From DATGMP01 sp035293565 (GTDB taxonomy: Bacteria > Pseudomonadota > Alphaproteobacteria > BOG-932 > Roseiterribacteraceae): a stretch of 64,000 nucleotides of DNA. This document shows positions 18,202 through 29,827 of this stretch, one piece after another. Every line of letters begins with the position of its first letter. Position 1 is the first letter of the stretch. A program made the translations under genes and the position numbers. The notes below the pieces were generated by a model. That model did no database searches, was not told the DNA's origin, and saw only the letters and a list, made by a program, of their open reading frames with translations. The DNA lies in contig DATGMP010000075.1 in assembly GCA_035293565.1 (NCBI GenBank), positions 1-64,000 on the forward strand. The letters are read 5' to 3'.

Positions 18202-18423
18202 TTTTCCATCAAGCTACTGGAGTACGAATTCCCGCATGTCCCATGTGTCGCCGGCTCGCCTATCGGTCTGCGATCTAACCCTTTTCGGCCCCGACCTTGA
18301 CCCTCCGAGGCCATTTGCCTATACCGCGAGCGATACCCATATCCTTGGGTCGGTGCCTACCGGACAGACCGAAGGGTCGAGGAAGCAGCGGCGGGCGGCA
18401 AGGATATCATTACGGGCCATCTG

Positions 18424-19125
18424 GTGTTCAAGCGTTTTCTCGACCACGTCGACAGCATCATCGCGCGCGATCCCGCTGCCCGGAACCGCGTCGAGGTGAT
18501 TTTGTGCTATCCGGGCCTCCATGCCGTCGTGATGCATAGATGGGCTCACGCGCTCTGGACTCAAGGGCTTATGACGCTTGGACGCTGGGTTTCCCAGCTC
18601 GCCCGGGCCTTGACCGGCATCGAGATCCACCCCTCGGCGATGATCGGCGAACGCCTGTTCATCGACCATGGGATGGGGATTGTCATCGGCTCGACGGCAG
18701 TCGTCGGCGACGATGTGACGCTGTATCAGGGTGTGACGCTCGGCGGAACTTCCCTTGAGCGTGGCGTGAAGCGCCATCCGACGCTGGGCAATAACGTCAT
18801 CGTCGGCGCCGGCGCCCATATTCTTGGCCCGATCACCGTCAATGACGGTGCCCGAGTGGGCGCCAACGCGGTCGTCTTGCATGACGTTCCGGCCGGAATA
18901 TCGATGATCGGCGTTCCGGCGCGACCGGTCCAGGATGCGGCACCGGCGCCCCGGGAATTCCTCGCTTACGGCACGCCCTGCAGCGAGGCTGCCGATCCGA
19001 TGGCTTGCATGGTCGCGACGTTGACCGATCAGGTCCGGGTGCTGAGCGAGCGGCTCAAGCTGCTCGAACAGGCCCAGACCACTGTCGCCGTCTCCCGAGA
19101 CCGCCTGCCCGACGCGGCAGAATAA
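18424..19125 (+). CDS. cysE: Serine O-acetyltransferase
   Basis: Acetylates serine with acetyl-CoA, the committed step of cysteine synthesis. The 233-residue protein has the CysE left-handed beta-helix with hexapeptide repeats (IHPSAMIGERLFIDHGMGIVIG, VTLYQGVTLGGTS, NNVIVGAGAHILGPITV) and the catalytic histidine in IDHGMG. It lacks the long N-terminal helical extension of the enteric enzyme, as in the short EpsC-like form. GTG 18424 is the best start seen, but no clear ribosome-binding site precedes it and the frame stays open upstream to 18301. It is the first gene of an apparent operon with the cysteine desulfurase 17 bases downstream, so cysteine supply and sulfur extraction are linked. 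Confidence 0.92.
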   Translation: MFKRFLDHVDSIIARDPAARNRVEVILCYPGLHAVVMHRWAHALWTQGLMTLGRWVSQLARALTGIEIHPSAMIGERLFIDHGMGIVIGSTAVVGDDVTLYQGVTLGGTSLERGVKRHPTLGNNVIVGAGAHILGPITVNDGARVGANAVVLHDVPAGISMIGVPARPVQDAAPAPREFLAYGTPCSEAADPMACMVATLTDQVRVLSERLKLLEQAQTTVAVSRDRLPDAAE

Positions 19126-19142
19126 AGCGATTTCCGGCCGCC

Positions 19143-20261
19143 ATGGGCCGTTCGGTCTACCTGGATTATAACGCGACGCAGCCGATCAGGCCCGAAGCGC
19201 GAGATGCGATGCTGGCGGCTCTTGCCGAGCCGTCCAACGCTTCGTCGATTCATCGCCACGGCCAGGAAGCCCGCCGGCTCGTCGAAGATGCGCGCGTAGA
19301 GGTCGCCGCGCTGATCGGCGCGGCACCGGGCGACATCATCTTCACGTCCGGCGCCACCGAAGCGAACGCGACGGCCCTCAACGGCCTCGGAGCCGATCGG
19401 CTCCTGGTATCGGCGGTCGAACACCCCTCTGTGGCCAAAGCGGCGAAATGCATCGAGACCGTCGCCGTCGATCGACACGGGGTGCTGGATCTTGAAGCTC
19501 TCGACCGCCAACTCGGCGCAGGCGGCCGGGCTCTCGTCTCGCTGATGCTCGTGAACAACGAGACCGGCATCATTCAGCCGGTCGCCGAGGCGGCCCGTAT
19601 CACCCATGCTCACGGCGCCCTGCTCCACAGCGACGCCGTTCAGGCCGGCGGCCGCATTCCGGTCGATGTCGACCGCCTGGGTGTCGATCTGTTGACACTG
19701 TCCGGCCATAAGATCGGAGGTCCGCAGGGTGTCGGGGCGCTCTATGTGCGGAGCGGCCTCGAATTGACGCCCTTGCTGCGAGGCGGCGGCCAGGAAGGCC
19801 GACGGCGAGCAGGAACGGAGAACGTCGCCGCAATTGCCGGATTTGGAGCCGCCGCGCGCGCAACCCTCGCGGATCTCGGCCGAATGAGCGATTTGGCCGC
19901 CCTTCGCGACGGGATGGAGGCAAAGCTTCGAGCAATCGCACCTGACTTGGTGATCCATGGGATGGAACGGCCCCGCATCGCCAATACGAGCTGCTTCGGC
20001 GCTTCGGGATTGCCGGCCGAGACGGCGCTGATCGCGCTCGATTTGGCCGGTATCTCCGTGAGCTCCGGCGCGGCCTGCTCGAGCGGCGCTGTCGAGCCGT
20101 CCTCGGTATTGCTGGCGATGGGACTTGCCGAGACGGCGGCGCGCGAAGCGATTCGGGTCAGCTTCGGATGGGCGACCGAAGCCGAAGATCTCGACCGGCT
20201 GGTGGAAAGCTGGTCATTGGTGTATCGCCGGACGCGCGCGGTTGCCGCCACGGCGGCCTGA
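19143..20261 (+). CDS. Cysteine desulfurase (NifS/IscS class)
   Basis: A 372-residue PLP enzyme removing sulfur from cysteine as an enzyme-bound persulfide. Landmarks: YLDYNATQPI, TSGATEANATAL, the PLP-stacking histidine in VEHPSV (residue 94), LLHSDAVQAGG, the PLP lysine in LSGHKIGG (K190), the RRAGTEN loop, and the sulfur-accepting cysteine in SSGAACSSGA near residue 312. It lies between cysE and a 2Fe-2S ferredoxin gene and two genes upstream of mnmA, so it is the likely sulfur donor for tRNA thiolation here; a general iron-sulfur role is also possible. No iscU or iscA is present. Confidence 0.93.
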   Translation: MGRSVYLDYNATQPIRPEARDAMLAALAEPSNASSIHRHGQEARRLVEDARVEVAALIGAAPGDIIFTSGATEANATALNGLGADRLLVSAVEHPSVAKAAKCIETVAVDRHGVLDLEALDRQLGAGGRALVSLMLVNNETGIIQPVAEAARITHAHGALLHSDAVQAGGRIPVDVDRLGVDLLTLSGHKIGGPQGVGALYVRSGLELTPLLRGGGQEGRRRAGTENVAAIAGFGAAARATLADLGRMSDLAALRDGMEAKLRAIAPDLVIHGMERPRIANTSCFGASGLPAETALIALDLAGISVSSGAACSSGAVEPSSVLLAMGLAETAAREAIRVSFGWATEAEDLDRLVESWSLVYRRTRAVAATAA

Positions 20262-20292
20262 CGATCCCGTGAGACGAGGAGTTCCCGATTTA

Positions 20293-20625
20293 ATGCCCAA
20301 GGTCACTTTCATCGAGCGCGACGGCACGAAGCGCGAATTCGACGTGCCGGTTGGTCTTTCGCTGCTCGAGATCGCGCACAAGCATGGGATCGACATCGAG
20401 GGCGCATGCGAAGGATCGCTCGCTTGCTCGACCTGCCACGTCATCGTCGAACCCGATTGGTTCGAGCTGCTGCCCGACGCGACCGAGGACGAAGAGGACA
20501 TGCTGGACCTGGCGTTCGGCCTCGCCAAGACCTCGCGGCTCGGCTGCCAGATCATCATGAGCGAGGAGTTGGACGGCCTCACCGTGCGACTCCCGGCCGC
20601 CACCCGCAACATGATGAAGCGTTGA
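20293..20625 (+). CDS. fdx: Isc-type 2Fe-2S ferredoxin
   Basis: 110 residues of adrenodoxin-type ferredoxin. Cluster ligands Cys39, Cys45, Cys48 and Cys85 sit in EGACEGSLACSTCHV and SRLGCQII, the usual C-X5-C-X2-C...C spacing. The acidic helix TEDEEDMLDLAFGL is the partner-docking region. In Isc systems this ferredoxin gives electrons to sulfur or cluster assembly. ATG 20293 follows GACGAGGAG. It is 31 bases downstream of the cysteine desulfurase and 16 bases upstream of mnmA. Confidence 0.95.
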   Translation: MPKVTFIERDGTKREFDVPVGLSLLEIAHKHGIDIEGACEGSLACSTCHVIVEPDWFELLPDATEDEEDMLDLAFGLAKTSRLGCQIIMSEELDGLTVRLPAATRNMMKR

Positions 20626-20641
20626 GGCTCGTGCCGTCCCG

Positions 20642-21762
20642 ATGAGCCAGACCGCCGATAACCATCTAGAGCCCGGCTCCCGCATCGTCGTCGCGATGTC
20701 CGGCGGGGTCGATTCCTCGGTCGTCGCGGCGGTGCTGGCCGAGCAAGGCTATGAGGTGGTGGGTGCGACGCTCCGCCTCTATGACGATGGCGCCATTCGC
20801 GGAAAGCCCGGAACTTGTTGCGCCGGCGCCGACATCGCCGACGCTCGGGCCGTCGCCGGCCGGCTGGGCATTCGGCATTACGTGCTGAATTATGAATCCC
20901 GCTTCCAGTCAGGCGTGATCGACGAGTTCGCGGATTCCTATGCGCGCGGCGAAACGCCCATCCCCTGCGTGCGCTGCAATCAACGCGTCAAGTTCGGCGA
21001 TCTGCTCGAGACCGCGCGGACGCTGGACGCCGCGGCGCTCGCCACCGGCCACTATGCGCGCCGCATCGTCGGGCCGAACGGGCCGGAGCTGCTGCGGGCC
21101 GTCGATGCCGCACGCGATCAGAGCTATTTCCTCTTCGCCACAACCGGCGCACAGCTCGATTTTCTACGCTTCCCCTTAGGCGGCATGCCCAAGGAGGACG
21201 TGCGCCGGCTTGCCCAGCGATACAGCCTGCCGGTCGCCGAGAAGCCGGATAGCCAGGATATCTGCTTCGTACCCAACGGCTCCTATGCGCGTGTCGTCGA
21301 AAAGCTGCGCCCCGATGCGATGCGGCCCGGCAAGATCGTCGACCTGGCCGGCCGAGATCTCGGCGACCATCAGGGCATCGTCCACTTTACGATCGGACAG
21401 CGCCGCGGCATCGGCATCGCCGCCGGCGAGCCGCTCTATGTCGTCGGCCTGGATGCCGAGCGCGCGCGCGTGGTCGTCGGCCCCAAGGAAGCGCTGGCGC
21501 GCGACCGTGTGCTTCTATCCAATGTGAATTGGCTCGTACGGGTTGCCATCGGCGAACCCATCGCATGCGCTGTCAAGCTGCGCTCCGCGCAGGCGGCAGC
21601 CGAGGCTGTTGTTACCCCGGGCGAGAATGGCAGCGCGATCGTCGACCTCGCGACGCCGCAATACGGCGTCGCCCCCGGCCAGGCTTGTGTCTTTTACCAG
21701 GACGACCGTGTTCTCGGCGGCGGATGGATCCGCAGCGCAGAAATCCGGCAGCGGGCCGCAGC

Positions 21763-21766
<4 letters not shown>
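20642..21766 (+). CDS. mnmA: tRNA-specific 2-thiouridylase MnmA
   Basis: Adenylates U34 of Lys, Glu and Gln tRNAs and replaces its 2-oxygen with sulfur. The PP-loop SGGVDSS occupies residues 20-26. The catalytic cysteines lie in PIPCVRCNQRVKFG (C109, C112) and DSQDICFVPNG (near residue 207), with the MnmA signature ATGHYARR between them. The C-terminal beta-barrel is complete (QYGVAPGQACVFYQDD). As the last gene of the cysE-desulfurase-ferredoxin cluster it shows where the mobilised sulfur goes. Its TAA shares CTAA with the stop of the convergent oxidoreductase gene. Confidence 0.97.
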
Positions 21767-23934
<2,168 letters not shown>

Positions 23935-23937
23935 GGC

Positions 23938-24396
23938 TCAGCCCTCCATCGACTTGGCGGCGGCGTGGATCGCGGCGCGGATTCGGCCATAGGTCGCGCA
24001 GCGGCAGATATTGCCATTCATGGCCTGATCGATGTCTGCGTCCAAGGGTTTCGGATTGTGCGCGAGCAGTGCCACCGCCGACATGATCTGGCCAGACTGG
24101 CAGTAGCCGCACTGGACAACGTCGAGCTGCCGCCAGGCGCCGCGCACGGCATGCGCCTCCTTGCCGGCGATACCCTCGATCGTCGTGATCGACTTACCGG
24201 CGACCAGGCCGACCGGCGTCATGCAAGAGCGCGTCGCTTCGCCATCGATATGGACCGTGCAGGCGCCGCATTCGCCGACGCCGCAGCCGAATTTGGTGCC
24301 GGTTAACAGCGCCGTCTCGCGGATAGGCCACAGAAGCGGCATGTCGGGATCGGCATCCACCGAAATCGGTTTGCCGTTCAGTTTGAAGTCGATCAT
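23938..24396 (-). CDS. 2Fe-2S subunit of the same oxidoreductase (IorA-like)
   Basis: 152 residues carrying two 2Fe-2S clusters: a plant-type cluster from Cys38, 43, 46 and 58 (CGVGECGACTVH...SC) and an all-helical cluster from Cys96, 99, 131 and 133 (CGYCQSGQ, NICRCATYGRI). This is the small electron-transfer subunit of xanthine-oxidase-family enzymes. ATG 24396 is preferred because GGGGGAG lies just upstream; an in-frame TTG at 24408 has no signal. It has no Tat peptide and would be exported bound to the large subunit. The large-subunit gene follows after 3 bases. Confidence 0.93.
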   Translation of the reverse strand: MIDFKLNGKPISVDADPDMPLLWPIRETALLTGTKFGCGVGECGACTVHIDGEATRSCMTPVGLVAGKSITTIEGIAGKEAHAVRGAWRQLDVVQCGYCQSGQIMSAVALLAHNPKPLDADIDQAMNGNICRCATYGRIRAAIHAAAKSMEG

Positions 24397-24422
24397 TGGC
24401 TCCCCCAACGCAGGCCCACTAT

Positions 24423-25244
24423 TTACGTGACGAGCCGCGCCCGGCTTGCGCGGATGATTCGCCGTGATGCCCCGACCGCGAGACGCGCGCGATCCATCGG
24501 GCCCATGCCGCTTTCCCTCAGATCCCGGAGCGGGACCTCGACGCCGATCGTCACCTCCGGCGGCAGTGCCGCCGCGAACTCCGCCAGCGGAAATGCTCCT
24601 TCGCCCGGAATCCGGCGCTGCAGAAGGCCCTCATCCTGCTCGAGTTCGGGCGCGATCGCGAGCGGCCCGTCGCAGATTTGGGCGTACCGGATCATGCCCG
24701 GCTCGGTGCTCGCCACATCCGCCGGCGAACCGCCGGTGCGAACCATGTGCAGCGAATCGACGATGATGCCGGCGGTCGGCAGCTCTGCGCGGCGCAAGAA
24801 CTGCTCGGTCTTGCCGATCGAGTTCATGGGCGAAAAGGCAAGAAATTCGATATTGGCGCCAAGCCCGTATTCCGCAGCTAGCGCACAAAGCTCGGAAAAT
24901 TTGTCGAGAAAGCGCTTTTCATCGGGATCGAATGCGACGGTTGCCGCAGCCTTGCCCCCGAGCACAGCCCCGGCCTCGAGCGCCGGGCGGAAGCTCTGGA
25001 TATCGACCTCGGGCGTGATGATGAAGCATTCGATCGCGCCGAGTGTCACGCCGGTGTCGGCCAGGCGCCGGGATGTCTCGCGCCGCAAGGCCGCGTCGCT
25101 GACCAGAGGCGGCACCGCGACTCGGTCGTTCGGCTTCTGGATGAACAGGCTTACATACTGACAATCGGTCGCTGCAGCGATCGACACGACTTCCGGCGGC
25201 GAAGCCTCGAATACGGTGAGATGGTCGAGCGACAAGGGATTCAT
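24423..25244 (-). CDS. Sugar phosphate isomerase/epimerase-like TIM-barrel protein
   Basis: 273 residues with the repeated beta-alpha pattern of the xylose-isomerase-like TIM barrel: metal-site candidates in LGAIECFIITPEV, GANIEFLAF, IIVDSLHMVRTG (Asp, His) and AQICDGPL, with IGVEVPL near the end. Members isomerise or cleave sugar-like compounds, or act as lyases and dehydratases; the exact reaction cannot be assigned. ATG 25244 has GGAG 7 bases upstream, better than GTG 25274. It precedes the IorAB-like genes on the same strand (26 bases), so it may share their transcript. Confidence 0.75.
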   Translation of the reverse strand: MNPLSLDHLTVFEASPPEVVSIAAATDCQYVSLFIQKPNDRVAVPPLVSDAALRRETSRRLADTGVTLGAIECFIITPEVDIQSFRPALEAGAVLGGKAAATVAFDPDEKRFLDKFSELCALAAEYGLGANIEFLAFSPMNSIGKTEQFLRRAELPTAGIIVDSLHMVRTGGSPADVASTEPGMIRYAQICDGPLAIAPELEQDEGLLQRRIPGEGAFPLAEFAAALPPEVTIGVEVPLRDLRESGMGPMDRARLAVGASRRIIRASRARLVT

Positions 25245-25310
25245 GCGCGGCTCCGGCGCTGCTTGACCCCGCACTCTACCCGCCGGACGACGGGCGGAAC
25301 AGCCGATAGC

Positions 25311-26108
25311 TCAGGCGGCGCTGAGTGACGTCGCAGAATCCTCGGATAGCCGGTGAACCGATATATTCCCCAGCCGAAGGACGAAGGCAGCTTCCTCGAC
25401 CGAAGCGGCCGAGACGCGTCGCTCGTTGTTCATGCTGGCGAGAAAGCAGGCCTTCGCGCAAATCAAGTTGACCAGCCGCGGCACTCCTTGCGCGCAGAGG
25501 GCGACATGAGCCAGGGCCTCGCGCGTAAAAAATCCTTGGTCGACCCCGAAGCCCGCCAGACGATGCCGCACGAATTCCGGAACCTCATCGTCATCGAGCC
25601 GGCCCAAAGAGCAGCAGGCCATGGCTTCATCGAGTTGCGCCGCGACCGCCGAAAACCGGCCGTAGGCGGACGGCGTGATGCCGATGATGAACTGAACATT
25701 GGGACCGCCTTCCGAGCGGCGGGCCTCGTGCGCGGCCATCTGCAGCTCGATTGGCAGGAGGTCAGCACCGTCGAGGATCGCCGCAACGCGGCCGGATTCG
25801 GCTGCCGCCGCGATCTTTCGCCAGCAATCCAGCGCGTCGGGCCCGCTGGAAGGCGGTTGCGCGAAGTGGATGAGCGGATGAGTCCATGGGAGCTCTGCGG
25901 CAAGCGAGGCTAAAAGCGTGCTCTTGCCCGTTCCGGCCTCGCCCATGAGCAGGACAGTATCGAAGCCCTCTTCCAACCGGACGCGGAGCCGGCGCTCCGC
26001 CACAGCATAAGCGCGGCTGCGAAACGCTGGACCGATATTCGAATTTGGCTTGAATGCGGCCTCGGGGGCCGCGGCGACGACTTCCGGCAACGTCTCGGCT
26101 GACACCAT
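25311..26108 (-). CDS. ExeA/MshM-like AAA ATPase
   Basis: 265 residues. Walker A GEAGTGKST at 56-64 and Walker B AAILDGADLL near 110-119, then a sensor-like IIGITPSAYG and a lid helix region GVPRLVNLICAKACFLAS. The combination matches the AAA_22/ExeA group, which help type II secretion or pilus assembly, or work with transposition (TniB-like). No secretion or transposase gene is adjacent, so the process served here is unknown. Only the ATPase module is present, without the peptidoglycan-binding domain of full ExeA. Confidence 0.75.
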   Translation of the reverse strand: MVSAETLPEVVAAAPEAAFKPNSNIGPAFRSRAYAVAERRLRVRLEEGFDTVLLMGEAGTGKSTLLASLAAELPWTHPLIHFAQPPSSGPDALDCWRKIAAAAESGRVAAILDGADLLPIELQMAAHEARRSEGGPNVQFIIGITPSAYGRFSAVAAQLDEAMACCSLGRLDDDEVPEFVRHRLAGFGVDQGFFTREALAHVALCAQGVPRLVNLICAKACFLASMNNERRVSAASVEEAAFVLRLGNISVHRLSEDSATSLSAA

Positions 26109-26201
26109 TCCCTGCCCGTCGGTTTTCTGATCGTCCCGCTAAATGCCGCGCTGCGGAAAACGTTCCCCTAGAGACGAAAAATTCCCGAGAAATGCTGTTG
26201 G

Positions 26202-26858
26202 TTAAGGTCCGAAGCCGTAACGGAATCCGAAGGTGACGGTGCGCGTTTGGTAATCGAATTTCCTGGCGATCACGCCCGAGGTCGACGGAAACTCGTAGCC
26301 ATTGGAGCCCTTGATCCTGAAACCCAGATCCAAGGTCAGCCTCGGCGTCACCGCGTAGTCGAGCCCGGCAATGCCCTGCCAGGCAAATTTCACCCCTGAC
26401 CCGTCATAGATGATAGAGGTGCCCGTCGGGCGGAAATTGTCGCCCCAGGAGATATGGGCGCCCCCGATGCCGAACCCGATATAGGGCGTCAGGGCCATTC
26501 CTGTCGGTATATCGTAGATCGCGTTCGCCATGAGCGAATTATCCCATTGCGTCCCCGACCAGGGGTTGCTGCCGAACGAGGCGATCTTCTGTTCGCGGAA
26601 GCTGTATTCGAGCTCGGTCCGGAGCCCGAAATCCCAGGCATAGCCGGCATCGAACAGCACCGCCCAGCCGGTCTTCCATTTCGACGTCTCGGGTAGGGAG
26701 AAGGTCTGCTTGCCAACCGTGGCGTCGAGTTCCAGGCTCCGATCCGGCATCAGATCGACGCCGGCGCCCATCCCTGCGTAAAACCCATCCGCGGCATGCG
26801 CCGAAATGGGAGCAAAAACCAATATCGCAGCGCAAAGATAGTGACGAAGTCCGTTCAT
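26202..26858 (-). CDS. Outer-membrane beta-barrel protein (OmpA/Omp25-like)
   Basis: 218 residues: a Sec signal ending AHA (residues ~1-23) followed by DGFYAGMGAGVDLM and alternating polar/aromatic strands (KTGWAVLFDAGYAWDFG, LRTELEYSFREQ, ALTPYIGFGIGGAHISWGD, TLDLGFRIKGS), finishing with TVTFGFRYGF. The C-terminal aromatic residue and roughly eight strands fit a small surface porin-like barrel. ATG 26858 follows GAGGGAG. No peptidoglycan-binding OmpA domain follows. Function unknown beyond surface exposure. Confidence 0.85.
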   Translation of the reverse strand: MNGLRHYLCAAILVFAPISAHAADGFYAGMGAGVDLMPDRSLELDATVGKQTFSLPETSKWKTGWAVLFDAGYAWDFGLRTELEYSFREQKIASFGSNPWSGTQWDNSLMANAIYDIPTGMALTPYIGFGIGGAHISWGDNFRPTGTSIIYDGSGVKFAWQGIAGLDYAVTPRLTLDLGFRIKGSNGYEFPSTSGVIARKFDYQTRTVTFGFRYGFGP

Positions 26859-26953
26859 GGCTCCCTCGGTTTGTTGCGTCAGCCGTTGATTGAGCGACGC
26901 CCGCGGACGGCCCGGTATTCCGGACCGTGCTTCGATGCGACGATCAGAGGCGC

Positions 26954-28066
26954 TCAGAGGAGCGTCAGCCAACCCGGATGCGAGCCCGATTGGCCGACAA
27001 ATCCGACCTCGGCATTCTGGAAGGCCTCGGGGCTCTCCGCGAACCCGACCAGGACCCATTCCCGCGTATGGCCACTGGTGAGCGCGTTGACCCATCCGTT
27101 GAGCCCGGCCTGATCGGGAGCGCGGTCGAGAACGTTGGCGTAGAGCTGAGTTACGAACTGCGTATTGGTTAGCGCCCCATATTTCTGCTGAAACTCCGTC
27201 GACTGCGTGAAGCCATACGCCAAGTCCGGCAGGCCGTTGACCGGCGTCCCCGCGAGCGACGTAAAATTGTCGGCGTTTTGAGCCGAGGCCGGCTCGGTCG
27301 CGAATGCCTGTTCCCAGCCCGTAAGGCCGGGCGCGTCGGGAATGCGGCCAAGCGCGCCCTGATAAAGCAGGGCGATCTGCGCCTCCGTGCCGTTCGCGAC
27401 GATCTGCATCCGGTCGGTGAATTGTAGAAACTGGACGTTGGAGATGTGGTCGCTGCCGTTCCGGCTGGCGATAGAGTCGTTGACGGTTACGCTTCCATCA
27501 TGATTGGAGGCGATCGTATAGGCGCTGGCGGGCCCCTTGAATTGGACCGTGTCCAAGCCCGATCCGCCGACGATCGTGTTAGCGCCAGCCGCCGGAACGA
27601 AGGTCTCGGTGCCGGTCCCGCCCTGGAAAGTATCGTTGCCGCCCTGGCCGACCAGCACATCCGTCGCCGACGAGCCGATGTAAGTATCGTGTCCGGTCAG
27701 AAAGGATTGCAGCAAAGGCGTGGAGTTGGGAGCCGCCAGGTCCTGATTGATTTGAGCCGCCGACACGTTTGCGCCGGTGATCGAGAAGACGGTCGTGGTG
27801 ACGCCGGGATTATAGCCGCCGTAACCATAGGGGTCGCCGCCGCCGGTCCCGCCTCCATTATTCGTGAAGACGCGCTGGTAGCTCGTGGCGGTTCCACTGC
27901 TCAAGGAGCCGCCCGGCGCAAAGAAGCTGCCGTTGTAATACTCGACCGCGCCGTTCTGTAGCTGCGTCGTGATCTGAGTCGGCATGATCGAGTCGGAGAC
28001 GACGGAATTCGGCAGCGCCAACGTGTTCATGTCGATCCCGTTGGGACCGGCGGTAAAGGTCGCCAT
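26954..28066 (-). CDS. RTX-like secreted protein with DUF4214 repeats
   Basis: 370 residues with no N-terminal signal. Residues ~130-165 hold RTX-type calcium loops (VLVGQGGNDTFQGGTG, IVGGSGLDTVQF). The C-terminal ~170 residues contain two DUF4214 units: ALLYQGALGRIPDAPGLTGW and QLYANVLDRAPDQAGLNGWV, each followed by GFTQSTEF- or GFAESPEAF-type text. DUF4214 units are common in surface and matrix proteins exported by type I secretion, whose signal lies at the C-terminus (here ending GWLTLL). No ABC exporter is nearby. ATG 28066 follows GAGGGAGA. A glycine-rich segment at ~75-90 (GGGTGGGDPYGYGGYNPG) acts as a linker. Confidence 0.8.
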   Translation of the reverse strand: MATFTAGPNGIDMNTLALPNSVVSDSIMPTQITTQLQNGAVEYYNGSFFAPGGSLSSGTATSYQRVFTNNGGGTGGGDPYGYGGYNPGVTTTVFSITGANVSAAQINQDLAAPNSTPLLQSFLTGHDTYIGSSATDVLVGQGGNDTFQGGTGTETFVPAAGANTIVGGSGLDTVQFKGPASAYTIASNHDGSVTVNDSIASRNGSDHISNVQFLQFTDRMQIVANGTEAQIALLYQGALGRIPDAPGLTGWEQAFATEPASAQNADNFTSLAGTPVNGLPDLAYGFTQSTEFQQKYGALTNTQFVTQLYANVLDRAPDQAGLNGWVNALTSGHTREWVLVGFAESPEAFQNAEVGFVGQSGSHPGWLTLL

Positions 28067-28171
28067 CTGATATCTCCCTCACGTGCCTCGACGCCTCGCG
28101 GAATGGGCGAGGCAGGACCAACGCCGCATAGGACGCGTTGGGCGGCCGTCTATTCCAGGCGGCGTGAGAAA

Positions 28172-29827
28172 TCAGAAGCTTCGCTGGATGCTGATGGAGA
28201 AATAATCCCAGTCCGACAGCGCTTCGCCCTGGTCGGGGCGCAAGAATAGAAGCTCGGAATTCTTGGTGCGGCCGAAATAATGAGTGAAACCGATTGAGCT
28301 CTTCCAGACCTGGTCAATCGTGGCAGTGACACCGATGCTTACGTCGCCCGTGCCGCGATTCATCGTGGGCACGATCATCGATTGCCCAAGGAAATCGTAA
28401 CCGAACTCGAGCGGCACCGAGAGGTCGACATGCGGCAGGACCTGAAAGAATTGCGGTTCGAAGATCGTGCGGAAGGCCGCCGCAGCTCTCGTGCTTCCCG
28501 ATTCCAGCCAGGCTGGATTCGCGATGGAGCCGATCACATGGTTGAAGGCGATTTCGCCCGTCCAGTTCGCGCCGGCCGGCACGCCCGGCAGAGGGGGCGT
28601 GACATAAACCCAGGAAAGCTGCGCATGCAGCGTGTCGGCTTGCGGAATGAGGCTCCCGCCGTCGCCAGGCGGAATATAGACGCCGCGGTTGACCAACGGC
28701 ATGTTGCGACGAGCCGAGAGCTCTCCGCCAACGGTGGCGCCGCCGAGCGGCGCCGACACGCTGGCTCCATAGATCTGGATGTCCCGAGGGTAGGCCAGCC
28801 TGTAGGTGACATTGCTCGTTGGAGGATCCGCAAAGAACTCGATCGTCGGGACCTTGGCGCTGTATCGAATCGCGTAAAGCCCTAAGTCCACGTCGCCCGG
28901 GTGCCATTTGAGCGCCAGACCGAATTGACCGGCGGCGCCGGGGCCCCGATCGCGAATACGGACATAATCGTAGGGGCCGAAACCCGGTATGGGCAACGCG
29001 ATCTGGCGATTCCCCTCCGCGCCGGCGACATCGCTGGCGGTCGCATAGGCGTCTTCGGGGTTGATCCGACTGCGGCGCCATTCGAACTGGTAATAGCCTT
29101 CGACCGCCAGCCCTTCCCCGTTCTGCCAGCTGAAGGAGGCTTGGCCGACGGGCAGGAAGAAATCCTTGGACTGGTAGGGCCCTGTCATCCGCGACTGGTA
29201 GGTGTCGATCGGCGCCTGGCCGGCGGCGACGCCGTTTTGCGAGAAGTAAAGGCTCTCGCCCCAGATGAGCACGTGTCGGCCGACCCGGAACGACACCGAT
29301 TGATCGTCGCCCACGTCCTGATTGCCATGTAGAAATGCTTCGTAGAGCTCTAGCTGCCGGCCGCCGAGCTCCGACGCATCGTAGGCGGCTCGGACGTAGG
29401 AGCCCGACGCGGGATTGTAAGCTTCCGACGCGTCTTGGATGTTTCCGGTCCGGTCGACGGCGTCGAACCAGGCGGTACTGCTGGCGTGGATGCCGAAGTC
29501 CCGATACGTGACGTCGAGCTCCGACAGCCAATCGATCCGTCCCGAAGTAAAGCCCCTCCCGTAGTAGCAACTCGCATTCTCGGCCGAGATGCCGACGGAA
29601 GCCGCTGCGGATACGCAGTAATTGGCGATGTTCAACGCCGTCCGCTCGGGTTGATAGATGGCGCTCAGCCTGACCGTATTGTCCCAGCTTACTTGAAAAT
29701 CCTGATCATTCTCGAGGATCGCGCTCAGCGCTGGCGTCGGAAGACCGATGAAGATCGCACTCGCTGCGGCCATGACACGCAACGCCGCGGTGGATCGGCC
29801 CCCACAATTCCGCCTAGGATCGGGCAT
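28172..29827 (-). CDS. DUF1302 outer-membrane protein
   Basis: About 551 residues: a signal peptide (AAASAIFIGLPTPALSA), then a long beta-barrel-like sequence with DUF1302 hallmarks (DNTVRLSAIYQ, LSELDVTYRDFGIHASSTAWFDA, RVGRHVLIWGESLYFSQNG, LPIPGFGPYDYVR) and a final FSISIQRSF. DUF1302 genes are usually next to DUF1329 genes and are implicated in outer-membrane handling of hydrophobic compounds, based on association rather than biochemistry. The start is uncertain: ATG 29839, 29827 and 29773 are in frame; the first two would overlap the start of the divergent DUF1329 gene, while 29773 still keeps the signal peptide. Confidence 0.85.
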   Translation of the reverse strand: MPDPRRNCGGRSTAALRVMAAASAIFIGLPTPALSAILENDQDFQVSWDNTVRLSAIYQPERTALNIANYCVSAAASVGISAENASCYYGRGFTSGRIDWLSELDVTYRDFGIHASSTAWFDAVDRTGNIQDASEAYNPASGSYVRAAYDASELGGRQLELYEAFLHGNQDVGDDQSVSFRVGRHVLIWGESLYFSQNGVAAGQAPIDTYQSRMTGPYQSKDFFLPVGQASFSWQNGEGLAVEGYYQFEWRRSRINPEDAYATASDVAGAEGNRQIALPIPGFGPYDYVRIRDRGPGAAGQFGLALKWHPGDVDLGLYAIRYSAKVPTIEFFADPPTSNVTYRLAYPRDIQIYGASVSAPLGGATVGGELSARRNMPLVNRGVYIPPGDGGSLIPQADTLHAQLSWVYVTPPLPGVPAGANWTGEIAFNHVIGSIANPAWLESGSTRAAAAFRTIFEPQFFQVLPHVDLSVPLEFGYDFLGQSMIVPTMNRGTGDVSIGVTATIDQVWKSSIGFTHYFGRTKNSELLFLRPDQGEALSDWDYFSISIQRSF